Source: Myxococcales bacterium
Lineage (GTDB): Bacteria; Myxococcota_A; Bradymonadia; UBA7976; UBA1532
Length of the DNA stretch: 64,000 nt
Direction of reading: 5' to 3'
NCBI GenBank assembly: GCA_020633435.1
Contig: JACKDP010000004.1
Coordinates: 1 to 64,000 of the forward strand
Within the stretch, counting starts at the first letter, position 1. Every line of letters begins with the position of its first letter. This document shows, in pieces, positions 1-8,892 of this stretch. Below the pieces are notes generated by a model that was not told where the DNA came from, searched no databases, and worked only from the letters and a program-made list of their open reading frames with translations. Both the position numbers and the translations under genes were made by a program.

Positions 1-669
1 GGCGGCGGCCCGGGCGGCTTCGGCGGCGGCGGCGGCGGCAACCTGGACTGCGCGGGTCTGAACGAGTGCCTCTCCGGCTGCGGCGAGGGGGACGACGCCT
101 GCACGGATGCCTGCTTCGGCGACGCCACCCCCCAGGCCCAGGCCACCTTCACGGCGGCCATCGAGTGCATCCAGGCCAACGGCGGCGACCAGAACGCCTG
201 CCAGGCCGAGATCGAGGCCTGCATCGGCGAGTTCGATCCCGGGCCGACCGGCGACCTGAGCTGCTCCGAGCTCAACGACTGCCTGTTCAACTGCGCCGAT
301 GGCGACCAGGCCTGCGGCCAGGCCTGCTTCGGCATGGCCACCGCCCAGGCGCAGCAGCAGTTCATCGCCGCGGTGGAGTGCATCGACGCCAACGGCGGCA
401 ACCAGGAAGCGTGCGCGGCCGAGATCGAGGCCTGCCTCGGTGGCGGTGGCCCTGGCCCCGGCGGCGACCTGACCTGCGGCGGCATCTTCGAGTGCGCCGG
501 CAACTGCCCCCAGAACGATCAGAACTGCATCCAGGGCTGCCTGGCGGCCGGGACGCCCCAGGCGCAGGACCTCGCCCTGCAGCTCTCGCAGTGCGCGCAG
601 AACGCTGACATGAACGGCCAGGACGTCGAGACCGCCTGCGCCGATCTCATCAACGCCTGCTTCCAGTAG
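1..669 (+). CDS. Cys-rich repeat protein, 5'-truncated by window edge
   Basis: Reading frame 1 is open from the first base to the TAG at 667-669, so the start lies outside the window. The visible 222 residues begin with a Gly-rich linker and then hold three tandem modules of about 70 residues. Each module has early cysteines spaced like C-x4-C-x3-C, then a pair spaced C-x3-C, an Ala/Gln-rich helix-like stretch, and later cysteines ending in an EIEAC- or INAC-type segment. The regular Cys spacing suggests disulfide-bonded export to the periplasm or surface, as for the two genes that follow. No known family is recognised. The start at 334 is only an internal Met and is not favoured, because the same repeat continues upstream of it. 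Confidence 0.8.
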   Translation, partial: GGGPGGFGGGGGGNLDCAGLNECLSGCGEGDDACTDACFGDATPQAQATFTAAIECIQANGGDQNACQAEIEACIGEFDPGPTGDLSCSELNDCLFNCADGDQACGQACFGMATAQAQQQFIAAVECIDANGGNQEACAAEIEACLGGGGPGPGGDLTCGGIFECAGNCPQNDQNCIQGCLAAGTPQAQDLALQLSQCAQNADMNGQDVETACADLINACFQ

Positions 670-687
670 CCTGCCTCTGGCCCGCCG

Positions 688-702
688 GCGCCGCCCCGGC
701 GC
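688..702 (+). terminator. GC-rich hairpin after the Cys-rich gene
   Basis: GCGCCG and CGGCGC form a perfect 6-bp stem with a CCC loop, 19 bases after the stop. There is no T-tract, so termination is an inference from position. Confidence 0.35.
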
Positions 703-835
703 GCGGCGGAAGGGAGCGGTACGGCCGCCCCCAGCCCCGCTGTCGAAAAACCGCAGAGCAACATTTTTCCCTGGAACCAGTGTTGGCCCGTAGTGGAAAA
801 GCGTCCACTCGACACTTCTCCGTGGGAGAGCAAGC

Positions 836-2215
836 GTGAAGCAGACTCTGAAGTTGGCCTTGCTGGGCAGCACCCTCGCGGTGTTCGCCCTGGCGTGTGA
901 CACCAGCAGCTCCGACGACGCCGACATGGGCATGGGCCAGGGCGGCGCGGGCGGCGGCGCCGGCGGTGCCGGTGGTGCCGGCGGCCAGGGCGGCATGGGC
1001 GGCGGCGCCGGTGGCGCTGGCGGCGGCCAGGAGTGCGCCGACGACCTGCAGTTCGGCGATCCCTGCGACGCCGAGCTCGACTGCTGCGGCCGTGGCCTGC
1101 TCTGCGTCGACTTCGGCCTGGGCGGCGGCGCGCAGTGCGTCCACACCTGTGACGCCAACGCCGATCCCACCGGCTGCGACCCCCGCGAGCTGTGCAACCC
1201 CGAGGAGCAGGTCGACGATCCCGATCTCCCCTCCCCGGGCGCCTGCGTGCCCAGCCAGGAGTGCGACATCGACGCGGCGGCGGTCTGTGGCGATGAGGCG
1301 ACCTGCGTCGTCCTGCAGAACATCACGCTGTGCGCGCCGGCCGGGACCGCCGCTCAGGGCGACGCCTGCGACATCTTCCCCGACACCGCGGACATGGCCT
1401 GCCGCGCTGGCCTGACCTGCTTCGCCGGCACCTGCTCGGCCCCCTGCAACGGCGCGGCCGACTGCGGCGAGGACTCCCGCTGCGTCGACCTGACCGACCA
1501 GCTCGAGGGCCAGGCCTTCAGCTTCTGCGACGAGAGCTGCAGCATCTTCGACCAGAACTGCGGCGAGGGGCAGACCTGCGCCTGGACGGCCACCGCCCCC
1601 TCCGTGGGCAGCCCGGCCGAGGAGGCCATGGGCGTGTGCATCGACGCCGCCAACGGCGATGGCGTCCAGAACGACGTCTGCACCCCCAACGACCAGACCT
1701 ACTGGGGCAGCTGCGACCACGGCCTGTGCACCTCCCTCTCCGAGGGCGATGACCCGACCTGCCTGGGCTTCTGCGATGACGTCGACCGCAGCCGCTGCAT
1801 CAACGGCTCCGGCTGCGCCCGCGACGCTCTGGGCGTGAACCTGGGCCTCTGCCTCGGCAACTGCTCCCCCGAGGGCTGGGCCCCCGAGGAGAACCCGGGC
1901 CCCGACTGCGGTGAGGGTCAGAAGTGCGACTTCGCCTTCATCGTGCAGGATCAGGCCGGCAACCCCACCATCACCGGCATCTGCCGCCCGGGCGTCGCCC
2001 AGGTGGGAACCGGTGAGGAGTGCGAGACGAACGAGGACACCGGCGAGAACAACTGCCCCGGCGACCACCTCTGCGCCGCCGTCGCCCAGAACGCGCCCCC
2101 GGTGTGCGTGAAGGTCTGCGACCAGGGTGAGGGCGTCGTCCACGGCTGCCCGCCCGGCTTCAGCTGCCTCGACGTCTTCGAGAACGACAACATCGGCGGG
2201 TGCCTCGAGCAGTAG
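836..2215 (+). CDS. Cys-rich lipoprotein with Gly-rich linker
   Basis: 459 residues from a GTG at 836, preceded by GGGAG about 8 bases upstream. The signal peptide ends in the lipobox FALAC, so the mature protein should be acylated at Cys21. A short Asp/Ser patch and a linker of GGAGG/GGMGG repeats (about residues 33-65) follow. The rest is a Cys-rich domain with repeated motifs such as DxxC, CxxG and GxxC, typical of the uncharacterised EGF-like lipoproteins abundant in Myxococcota. The low-complexity linker probably holds the folded domain away from the outer membrane. No catalytic motif is seen. It is flanked by two other Cys-rich exported proteins, but the gaps (166 and 193 bases) suggest separate transcription. 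Confidence 0.88.
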   Translation: MKQTLKLALLGSTLAVFALACDTSSSDDADMGMGQGGAGGGAGGAGGAGGQGGMGGGAGGAGGGQECADDLQFGDPCDAELDCCGRGLLCVDFGLGGGAQCVHTCDANADPTGCDPRELCNPEEQVDDPDLPSPGACVPSQECDIDAAAVCGDEATCVVLQNITLCAPAGTAAQGDACDIFPDTADMACRAGLTCFAGTCSAPCNGAADCGEDSRCVDLTDQLEGQAFSFCDESCSIFDQNCGEGQTCAWTATAPSVGSPAEEAMGVCIDAANGDGVQNDVCTPNDQTYWGSCDHGLCTSLSEGDDPTCLGFCDDVDRSRCINGSGCARDALGVNLGLCLGNCSPEGWAPEENPGPDCGEGQKCDFAFIVQDQAGNPTITGICRPGVAQVGTGEECETNEDTGENNCPGDHLCAAVAQNAPPVCVKVCDQGEGVVHGCPPGFSCLDVFENDNIGGCLEQ

Positions 2216-2262
2216 CCGATCGCGGCGGCGCCCGCCGCCGTTCGCCGCGCGCGTTCGCGGCC

Positions 2263-2288
2263 GGGCAGCGCACTTCCGGGCGCTGCCC
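2263..2288 (+). terminator. Stem-loop terminator after the 836-2215 lipoprotein
   Basis: GGGCAGCGC and GCGCTGCCC form a perfect 9-bp stem around an 8-base loop, 47 bases past the stop. The bases that follow are only partly T-rich. Confidence 0.5.
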
Positions 2289-2341
2289 GTTCCATGGTTT
2301 CATCCACCTGTTCACATCGTCAGGCCCCCGGTGCTGGGGAG

Positions 2342-2357
2342 CGTCCCGTGCGGGACG
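2342..2357. promoter_or_regulatory. Perfect 7+2+7 inverted repeat upstream of 2409
   Basis: CGTCCCG-TG-CGGGACG is a perfect inverted repeat 51 bases before the start of the next lipoprotein gene. It could be an operator or an RNA hairpin. A partial -24/-12-like match overlaps it but is too weak to call. Confidence 0.3.
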
Positions 2358-2408
2358 ACCGGGGCTCGACCGCGAGCCGGGCGGGGCCCGGGGGGAAGCG
2401 AGGTCTCC

Positions 2409-4175
2409 ATGAAAATCCAAGGGATGACGGCACTCTGGGCCATCGCGCTGCTGTGGGGCTGCGCGGGCGCGGACGATGAGGCCCAGCAGTGCAAGCTGCA
2501 GTCGGGCGCGGTGGGCGCGTGCTGCAACCTCCAGCTCTCGGAGGACGAGACCATCCTGGGGGCGTGCGTCGACGGTCTGTGCACCGACGGCGTGACCCGC
2601 CAGCCCAACCCCCTGTGCGGCGACGCCCCGCCGCTCATGCGTGACCGCGGCATCCGCGACGCCGCGCCCCCCGAGGACGCGGCGGCCGGCGGCGCCGGTG
2701 GCCAGGGCGGCGCGGGCGGCGGGGAGGCCGACCAGGGCCTGCCCCCCGACCAGGGCATGGGCGGGCAGGGCGGCATGGGCGGCGCCCCCGATCCCTGCGC
2801 CAACGTCACCTGCGACCCGGGCCAGCGCTGCGATCCCATGACCGGGGCGTGCCTGGTGCGGCCGGCGGCGGCCTGCGAGGACGCCGGCCAGTGCCCCGAT
2901 GGCGACTGCCTCACCGAGGACGCCAGCATGGGCACGGTGCCCGGCGGCTTCTGCCGGGTGGCCTGCCGCGACGACGAGATCTGCAACGGCGGCATCTGCC
3001 TGCCCAGCGGCGACGGGAACATCTGCTTCGACCGCTGCGACGATGGCTCTCGCTGCCGCGAGGGCTGGACCTGCGTCGACGTCGAGCAGCCCCAGAGCGC
3101 CATCTGCCTGCCCGATTGCCGGGTGGCCGGCTGCGCCAACCGCCAGGTCTGCAACGACGACACCGGCCAGTGCGATCCCGCGCCCCCCGCCTGCCGCTAC
3201 CCGTGCCAGGCGGGCGAGACGTGCACCGACGGCCGCTGCATCCGCCAGAACCGCACCTGCGAGACGGACTACCACTGCGAAGAGGGCGTCCGGCAGTGCC
3301 GCAACGGCCAGTGCATCGTCTCCGAGTTCACCGACTGCCTGAACGCCGCCGCCTGCGACGGCAGCCAGACCTGCGTCCCCACCGGCAACGACACGGGCCT
3401 GTGTCTGTTCTCCTGCCAGAACGACGACCAGTGCCCCGCCGACCGCTCCTGCTATCCCGACCTCCGCGCCTGCTACTACATCCTGTGCGGACCCTCTCGG
3501 AACAACGGCCAGATCAACGGCGCCTGCCAGGCGGGCTCCGGCGGCCAGTGGCCGGGGACGTGCCTGCCGGTGAACGCGCCGCCCCCGGGCGAGGCCCAGA
3601 TCGGCATCTGCCTGGAGGCCGGGAACGTCGGCGAGGGGGGCGTCTGCGACGCCCAGGCGGACGGGCGGGCCGCCGCCGATCGGGCCCTGCAGTGCGGCCA
3701 GGGCATGATCTGCTTCGATGATCCCGACGATCCCCTCGATCCCGCCCGCGACTGGGGCAACCGCGGCGAGTGCGTCCGGCTCTGCGATCCGCGCAACGGC
3801 GTCTGCAACGGCCAGCGCCGCTGCGTCGACTTCGGCAGCCGGGACGATCCGGCCACCCCGGACAGCGAGCTGCGCTACCTGGGCTTCTGCCTGGAGACCG
3901 ACTGCTCGATCCGCGCGGATGACTGCGGCGCGGGCAACCACTGCCGCCCCTACAGCTTCGTCGCGGACCAGGGTCGCTGCGGCCCCGCCGGCGACGTCGC
4001 CCTGGGGCAGCCCTGCGAGAACGTCGAGCAGTGCGGCGACCACGCCATCTGCGCCAACGCCGGCGACGGGCTGACCTGCTTCGGCATCTGCGATCCCGCC
4101 GAGGGCGCGGCGGCCTGCCCGGGCGGGCAGCGCTGCGTCACCAACACCGGCTGGGCCTACGGCGTCTGCCTGTAG
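2409..4175 (+). CDS. Large Cys-rich lipoprotein
   Basis: 588 residues from the ATG at 2409. The open frame extends further 5', but only this start gives a signal peptide with a lipobox (ALLWGC). After a short Cys-containing segment comes an Ala/Gly-rich linker with GGQGG and GGMGG units (about residues 95-130). A long domain then carries dozens of cysteines in short modules such as CDPGQRC, CPDGDC and CRNGQC, resembling EGF-like or Cys-rich repeats of myxobacterial surface lipoproteins. It is a structural relative of the 836-2215 product. No enzymatic motif is visible. A role in the outer surface or matrix is inferred only from architecture. Confidence 0.88.
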   Translation: MKIQGMTALWAIALLWGCAGADDEAQQCKLQSGAVGACCNLQLSEDETILGACVDGLCTDGVTRQPNPLCGDAPPLMRDRGIRDAAPPEDAAAGGAGGQGGAGGGEADQGLPPDQGMGGQGGMGGAPDPCANVTCDPGQRCDPMTGACLVRPAAACEDAGQCPDGDCLTEDASMGTVPGGFCRVACRDDEICNGGICLPSGDGNICFDRCDDGSRCREGWTCVDVEQPQSAICLPDCRVAGCANRQVCNDDTGQCDPAPPACRYPCQAGETCTDGRCIRQNRTCETDYHCEEGVRQCRNGQCIVSEFTDCLNAAACDGSQTCVPTGNDTGLCLFSCQNDDQCPADRSCYPDLRACYYILCGPSRNNGQINGACQAGSGGQWPGTCLPVNAPPPGEAQIGICLEAGNVGEGGVCDAQADGRAAADRALQCGQGMICFDDPDDPLDPARDWGNRGECVRLCDPRNGVCNGQRRCVDFGSRDDPATPDSELRYLGFCLETDCSIRADDCGAGNHCRPYSFVADQGRCGPAGDVALGQPCENVEQCGDHAICANAGDGLTCFGICDPAEGAAACPGGQRCVTNTGWAYGVCL

Positions 4176-4208
4176 CCCCCCCGAAAACCTCAAGCACTTC
4201 ATGGGGTT

Positions 4209-4225
4209 GGCCCCGGATCGGGGCC
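4209..4225. terminator. Bidirectional hairpin between convergent genes
   Basis: GGCCCCG and CGGGGCC pair perfectly around a GAT loop in the 55-base gap between the converging genes ending at 4175 and 4231. It lacks a U-tract. Confidence 0.45.
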
Positions 4226-4230
4226 GCCCG

Positions 4231-5283
4231 TCAGTCCTCCAGGTGGCAGGCCACCCCGAGGAGCGCCGTCTGGCGGGAGAACGCCGGGCCGCCGCCGAAT
4301 GGCGACAGCCACGCCCCCAGGTGCATCACCCCCGACCAGCGCCCCGCCAGCGGGCGCTCGACGCGCAGCTTGCCGCTGGAGCGGTTCTCGTCCTCGATGA
4401 ACGTCTCCAGGGTGATGAACTGCGGATCGTCGTAGACGACGCGCTGCAGGTCGAGCTGCGCCGAGACGAGGAACGCCGCCGGCAGCTCCAGGGTGGCGAA
4501 GGCGCGCCAGACGTGGCGCACGAAGCCTGATCGGAAGCTGTTGGAGCTGTTGGCCGCCAGGGTGTACTCGGCGCCGAAGAGCCAGTCCCCCGTCCGGCGC
4601 AGGCCGACGGTGGCGCTCTTGAGGGTGTCGGCGCGCAGCTCGCCGTCCACCCGGACCAGGAACGGCGCGCCCGTCGGCGTGGCCCCCACGGCCGCGAGGC
4701 GATCCCCGTCGAAGCGCAGCGCCTGCCAGCCCAGCCGGCCCTCGAGGCGCCAGGCCCCCGCCGGCACGTCGAGGGCGAGGCCGGCGCCCAGACCGTCGGC
4801 GCTGAAGTCGGCGTCGGGCTTGTAGACGAGGCGGGAGGCGTGGGCGCTCAGGCCCAGGCGCACGTCCCCGAGGGCCACGTCGAGGGTGGGCCCGGCGAGC
4901 ACCCGGGCGTGATCCCGGGGGACGTCGGGCTCGCGCGTGGTCCGATCCTGCAGGCGCGCCAGCAGCCCGACGACGAGCCAGGGGGTCGCGCGCGCGGCGA
5001 GCCGGCCGCCGAGCACCTGGAAGACGCCGTCCTCCTCGTCGTGGCCGGGGAAGTGGCGGGCCCCCGCCTGGTAGTCGAGGCCGAGGCTCAGCGCCCCCGC
5101 CCGCAGCTCGTCGGCGGCGTCGAGGACGAGGCGCAGGAGGGCGCCCTGGGTGGCCCCCGCGCCCTCCGTCCGGGTGATGTTGGTGTCGACGCCGGCGGCG
5201 GACTCGAGGCGCAGGCGCAGCGGCTCGTCGGCTCGCGCCGCGCTCAGGCCGAGAGCCACGACGCCCGCCGCCAGCCGCCTCAT
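4231..5283 (-). CDS. Outer-membrane beta-barrel-like protein
   Basis: 350 residues. A cleavable signal peptide ends near SAARA-DEP. The remainder alternates hydrophobic and polar residues with many short Leu/Val/Gly strands and turns, as in an outer-membrane beta-barrel of unknown family. It ends in an acidic HLED tail rather than the usual terminal Phe. It lies 7 bases after the coiled-coil gene (5291-6484) on the same strand, so the two are probably cotranscribed and may act together in the envelope. Function is unknown. Confidence 0.75.
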   Translation of the reverse strand: MRRLAAGVVALGLSAARADEPLRLRLESAAGVDTNITRTEGAGATQGALLRLVLDAADELRAGALSLGLDYQAGARHFPGHDEEDGVFQVLGGRLAARATPWLVVGLLARLQDRTTREPDVPRDHARVLAGPTLDVALGDVRLGLSAHASRLVYKPDADFSADGLGAGLALDVPAGAWRLEGRLGWQALRFDGDRLAAVGATPTGAPFLVRVDGELRADTLKSATVGLRRTGDWLFGAEYTLAANSSNSFRSGFVRHVWRAFATLELPAAFLVSAQLDLQRVVYDDPQFITLETFIEDENRSSGKLRVERPLAGRWSGVMHLGAWLSPFGGGPAFSRQTALLGVACHLED

Positions 5284-5290
5284 GGGCCCG

Positions 5291-6484
5291 TCACCGGCCC
5301 TCCAGCGCGTCGGCCCGGCCGGCGAGCGTCTTGCGGCGCTGCTCCAGCTCCTCGGCCGTCTGCTTCAGGGCGGCGCGGTGCTGCTCGATGGCGCGGATCT
5401 GCTCGGCCACCGCCGCCGGCGTGAGGGCGCCGACGTCGTCGGAGAGCAGCGCCGGATCCAGCGCCGTCTCGACGATGAGGGCGCCGCTGCCCGCGCCGAG
5501 GCCGGGGGTCGGGCCCGGCGCCACTTCGCCGATGACCGGGGGCGGCGCGGGCACGGCGTCGCCGTCGTCGATCAGGCCGTCGGCGTCCGCGTCGGCGCCG
5601 AAGCCGCCGCCCGCGCCGGGCTCGGGCTCCGCCGGCGGCGGGGCGTTGCCGTTGGCCTCGTCCGACTCGAAGGCGCCCCCCGCCTGAGGGGCCTCGGCGG
5701 CCCGGTCGCCGGTGGGCTGGCCCGTCGGCTGCCCGCTGGGCTCGCGCGCCGAGGCCACGCCCACGCCGGGGTTGTCGGCCCGGACGAGGCGGCGGTTGCG
5801 CTCGTCCTCGCCGAAGAGGGCGGCGTCGCGGTCGAAGGCCATGGCCGCCCGCAGCATGCGGCGGCGCGTCTGGAGGGCCTGCAGGCGGTCCTCCAGGGCG
5901 CGCAGCTGCCCGCGGACGCGCTCGGCGTTGTCGGAGGCCTCGTCGGCCAGCACCCGCAGCTCGTCCGAGGAGGCTACCTCGTCCACGGCCGGCAGCTTGA
6001 GCACCGCCCGCGACCCGGCCTGGCCGGCCGCCACCAGGGCGCCGCGCTCCGAGACCAGGCCCTTCATCCGCTCGAAGGCCGACCGCGCCTCGGCGCTGCC
6101 CGCGGCCAGCGCCGCGTTCTCGGCCGCCAGCGCCTCGTCGAGGGCCGCCACCAGCCGGTCGCGCGCCGTCCCGACGGCGGCCTCGGCCTCCTCGACGCGC
6201 CGATCCAGGTCTTCGAGGCGGGCCGAGAGCTCGTGGGCCTCCTTGAGCAGGGCGTCGAGGCGGCCGTCGGCCACCCCCGGCAGGACCTGCCGATCGGCGG
6301 CCTTCAGGGCGCCGATGCGGGCGACCAGGGCCTCATGGGCCGTGCGCAGGCGCCCCTGCTCCGCCTCCGCCGCCACGGCGCGCGCCTGGGCCGCGGCGTG
6401 GGCCGCGCGCACGTCGGCGAGCGGCTGGGCCGACGCCGGGGCCGCCAGGGCGAGCAGGAGCAGCAGGGGGAGGAGGGTCTTCAT
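5291..6484 (-). CDS. Exported coiled-coil protein
   Basis: 397 residues from the ATG at 6484, chosen because it begins a clear signal peptide (MKTLLPLLLLLALAAPASA). Residues about 20-240 are Ala/Glu/Arg-rich heptads typical of a long coiled coil. They are followed by a Pro/Gly/Asp-rich low-complexity region containing a DADADGLIDDGDA-type calcium-like acidic stretch, and then a second short coiled coil at the C-terminus. The pattern suits a periplasmic spanning or tethering protein. It heads a probable two-gene operon with the downstream barrel-like protein. A strong sigma-54 promoter match lies only 17 bases upstream, which would give a very short leader; no clear Shine-Dalgarno is seen. Confidence 0.8.
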   Translation of the reverse strand: MKTLLPLLLLLALAAPASAQPLADVRAAHAAAQARAVAAEAEQGRLRTAHEALVARIGALKAADRQVLPGVADGRLDALLKEAHELSARLEDLDRRVEEAEAAVGTARDRLVAALDEALAAENAALAAGSAEARSAFERMKGLVSERGALVAAGQAGSRAVLKLPAVDEVASSDELRVLADEASDNAERVRGQLRALEDRLQALQTRRRMLRAAMAFDRDAALFGEDERNRRLVRADNPGVGVASAREPSGQPTGQPTGDRAAEAPQAGGAFESDEANGNAPPPAEPEPGAGGGFGADADADGLIDDGDAVPAPPPVIGEVAPGPTPGLGAGSGALIVETALDPALLSDDVGALTPAAVAEQIRAIEQHRAALKQTAEELEQRRKTLAGRADALEGR

Positions 6485-6500
6485 TACGCCTGGCCATGGT

Positions 6501-6516
6501 AGCAAGGCCCGGGCCA
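6501..6516 (-). promoter_or_regulatory. Sigma-54 promoter for the coiled-coil/barrel operon
   Basis: On the minus strand the sequence TGGCCCG-GGCC-TTGCT matches the consensus TGGCACG-N4-TTGCW at all but one position, with the required GG-N10-GC spacing. Predicted transcription start is near 6490, only about 6 bases before the ATG. Confidence 0.6.
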
Positions 6517-6662
6517 CCGGCGAAGTCCCGCCGGCTGCGGGCCGCGCGGGGCGCGGCACTCAGAAAACTGAGCGGCCCCCCGCGGAGGTCCCGGGATTTT
6601 CGTCGAGCGCATCTCCTGGGGCAAATGGCGCGTTGCGGCTATGGTGCACGCGGAGGTCGCCC

Positions 6663-7580
6663 ATGCTCACCATCGCGTTCACCCACCGCTACGAGGAGGC
6701 CGTCGCCCTGCGCGACGCCGGCTACGAGCCCATCGAGTGCGCCTTCGGGCAGCACGGCTCCGTCCTCGGCGAGCACGCCCTCGACCACCACGGCACCGAG
6801 AGCCACCGAGAGGGCGTCGCCCTGCGCGCCTGCCGCGACCTGTACGGCGCCCGCCAGCGCGATCCCCGCTTCGTCGTCACCGGCACCCCCGACGCGGACG
6901 CCGTCCTGGCCATCGTCGCCCTGGCCGGCCTCGTCCCCGCCGCGGCCCTCACGCCCGCGTTCTACGAGCTGGTCAACCGGCAGGACCTCGATCCCATCGG
7001 CCTGGCCCTGCTGGACGAGCCCGGCGGGGTGCCGCTGGCCTGGTTCAACCAGCAGGAGCACCTGACCCAGAGCGAGGAGGGCTTCCGCAAGGCCATCGGG
7101 CACATGGTCCGCCTGCTCACCCAGGGCCTCCCTGCGTCGGAGCACGCCGCCGTCGCCTCCCGCGACCGCCACCGCCGCGACAAGGCCCGCGAGGGCATCC
7201 TGGCGCGCTACGACCGCTCCGGCCTCAGCCTGCCGGTGCCCGAGCACCCCCGCACCGTCCTGCGGGGCGAGGCCGCCATCGACGACGCGGCCCGGGTGCT
7301 CGTGGTCCGCAGCACCGTCTGGGGCTTCGACGTCTGGTACCGCCTGGCCCCCGTCGTCGTCAGCTATGCGGCCCGCATGGCCAAGGTCACGGTGGGCTGC
7401 CCCGACCTCGAGACGGCGGAGCTGCTCTTCGGCCCCGGCGGCCTGCAGACCGTCTGGCCCCACCTCGGCAAGGGCTGGGGCGGCCGCGAGACCATCGGCG
7501 GCAGCCCGCGCGGCGACCGCCTCTCCCTCGACGTCACCCACCAGACCGCCCGCACCATCCTGCCGCTGCTGCAGCGCTAG
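6663..7580 (+). CDS. DHH-superfamily-like phosphoesterase
   Basis: 305 residues. The N-terminal part has a DHHGTES motif at residues 41-47 and a DADAVLAI motif starting near residue 77. The C-terminal part has a Gly-rich GGRETIGGSPRG motif near the end. This order (Asp-His-His, a second acidic motif, then a Gly-rich motif in a C-terminal domain) resembles DHH/DHHA1 phosphoesterases, which cleave phosphodiester or polyphosphate bonds with Mn2+. The match is by motif only; several classic DHH motifs are not obvious, so the family call is moderate. It is cytoplasmic (no signal peptide) and appears to be transcribed alone. Confidence 0.6.
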   Translation: MLTIAFTHRYEEAVALRDAGYEPIECAFGQHGSVLGEHALDHHGTESHREGVALRACRDLYGARQRDPRFVVTGTPDADAVLAIVALAGLVPAAALTPAFYELVNRQDLDPIGLALLDEPGGVPLAWFNQQEHLTQSEEGFRKAIGHMVRLLTQGLPASEHAAVASRDRHRRDKAREGILARYDRSGLSLPVPEHPRTVLRGEAAIDDAARVLVVRSTVWGFDVWYRLAPVVVSYAARMAKVTVGCPDLETAELLFGPGGLQTVWPHLGKGWGGRETIGGSPRGDRLSLDVTHQTARTILPLLQR

Positions 7581-7670
7581 CGCCGACCGGCCGATGCGAC
7601 GATCGGCCGCATCGACGCTGCGTTTCGTAGCGTCCCGCGGCCCCGCCGACGCCAGACGGCCCCTGGCGCG

Positions 7671-7686
7671 GGGCACAGCGCTTGCT
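7671..7686 (+). promoter_or_regulatory. Sigma-54 promoter upstream of 7726
   Basis: GGGCACA-GCGC-TTGCT fits TGGCACG-N4-TTGCW at all but two positions, with GG-N10-GC spacing. It predicts transcription from about 7697 and a 29-base leader. Confidence 0.6.
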
Positions 7687-7725
7687 CTCTCGTCCCGGCG
7701 TCCGCCCCGCACGAGAGCCCGCGCC

Positions 7726-8886
7726 ATGTCCGTCCCGCATCACCTCGCCCTGATCCTGCTCCTCGTGCCCCTCGCCGCGCGCGCTACCGTCGGCGGTGAC
7801 GAGCGCCTGGAGCTCCTCGGCTACGAGCCCGTGGATGGCAAGGTCTACTTCCTGCGGATCGGCGGCGGGGAGGCCGTCGAGCTGCCCCGCCTGCACTTCC
7901 TGGCCCTGCGCAGCGACGCCCCCCACGCACCCCACCGCGTCGACTCCTGGTACCGCGGCGATCCGGCGGCGGCGGAGGCGGCCTTCCCCGGGCGGCTGGC
8001 GGCGCTGCAGGCCCGCCTGACGCCGCTGCCTGCGCGCGACCTGGAGGGCGCCCGGCTCGCCACCGCGCACGGCGACCTGCGCGTCTGCGCCGACGCGCCC
8101 CGCCAGCCCCGCACGGCCGCGGAGGCGCGGGCCCAGGTGGCCGCCTGGCAGCGCGGGGAGCCCGACCTGCCCGTCTGCCGGCTGCTGACCCTCGACGTCA
8201 CCTGGCAGGGCTTCGCCGGCTCGACCGGCGTCGAGGCCTGGGGCGCCCCGGCGCTCGTCGGCGTCCACCCCCTGCCCGACCCGCGCTTCGCCCTGGCCTT
8301 CGTCCGGTACGTGGGGCAGCACTTCGAGTCGGGCTACACCGTCGACCTGCCCGTCCTGCTGCGCCGGGAGGCCCCGGCCGAAGGGGCACCGTCGGCGGCC
8401 GATCCCCGGTGCGGCGGCGACCGCTTCGTCCCCGGCTGGTCCGCCGAGTGGATCGACGCGGGCCCGTGGCAGACCGCGCAGACCCGCCGGTTCTCGGTGG
8501 GGGACGTCGAGCACGCCGCGCTCGTGGTGGGGGGCGGCGACCGCGTCCTCTTCGCCGTCGGCCGCGCGGCGCCCGGCGGCGGCTGGTGCGTCCTCGCCCG
8601 GCACGAGGACGCCTTCGGTGGCAACGGCGTCGAGGGCACCCTCACCGACGTCCTCGTCGAGGGCGATCGCGCCGGCCTCGTCTTCCGCCAGGACCGCCGC
8701 TACCGGGGCGACGGCCCGGACGAGCGCGTCTGGTCCGTCCTGGGCGTCAGCCCGGCCGGCGCCCGGTGGTGGACGCGCGACCGCGCCTGGCCGGCCGACC
8801 GCGTCCGCCTGCGCTGGCGGGGCGACGAGCTGGAGGCCATCGGCGCGCGCGGCGGCCGGGAGGACCCCCTGCCCTTCGCGCCCTGA
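7726..8886 (+). CDS. Secreted protein of unknown function
   Basis: 386 residues. A signal peptide ends near PLAARA-TVGG; no lipobox. The mature protein has no recognised domain. It is rich in Arg, Trp and short beta-like segments, with few cysteines (CADA, VCRL, DPRCGGD, WCVLA). The open frame continues upstream, but the ATG at 7726 gives the export signal and lies 40 bases downstream of a good sigma-54 promoter. It converges closely with the methylase gene (stops 7 bases apart). The function cannot be inferred from sequence; sigma-54 control would suggest conditional expression. Confidence 0.75.
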   Translation: MSVPHHLALILLLVPLAARATVGGDERLELLGYEPVDGKVYFLRIGGGEAVELPRLHFLALRSDAPHAPHRVDSWYRGDPAAAEAAFPGRLAALQARLTPLPARDLEGARLATAHGDLRVCADAPRQPRTAAEARAQVAAWQRGEPDLPVCRLLTLDVTWQGFAGSTGVEAWGAPALVGVHPLPDPRFALAFVRYVGQHFESGYTVDLPVLLRREAPAEGAPSAADPRCGGDRFVPGWSAEWIDAGPWQTAQTRRFSVGDVEHAALVVGGGDRVLFAVGRAAPGGGWCVLARHEDAFGGNGVEGTLTDVLVEGDRAGLVFRQDRRYRGDGPDERVWSVLGVSPAGARWWTRDRAWPADRVRLRWRGDELEAIGARGGREDPLPFAP

Positions 8887-8892
8887 GGGCCG

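Noticed and set aside
2338..2353. Possible -24/-12 promoter for the 2409 lipoprotein.
   Set aside because: Only about 7 of 12 key bases fit and the sequence is part of an inverted repeat.
650..4202. Long antisense open frames opposite the Cys-rich lipoprotein genes (about 500 and 680 codons).
   Set aside because: They are Ala/Val/Gly-rich with no signal, motif or ribosome site, and arise because GC-rich coding DNA lacks stop codons in the complementary frame. The plus-strand genes have clear lipoboxes and Cys repeats.
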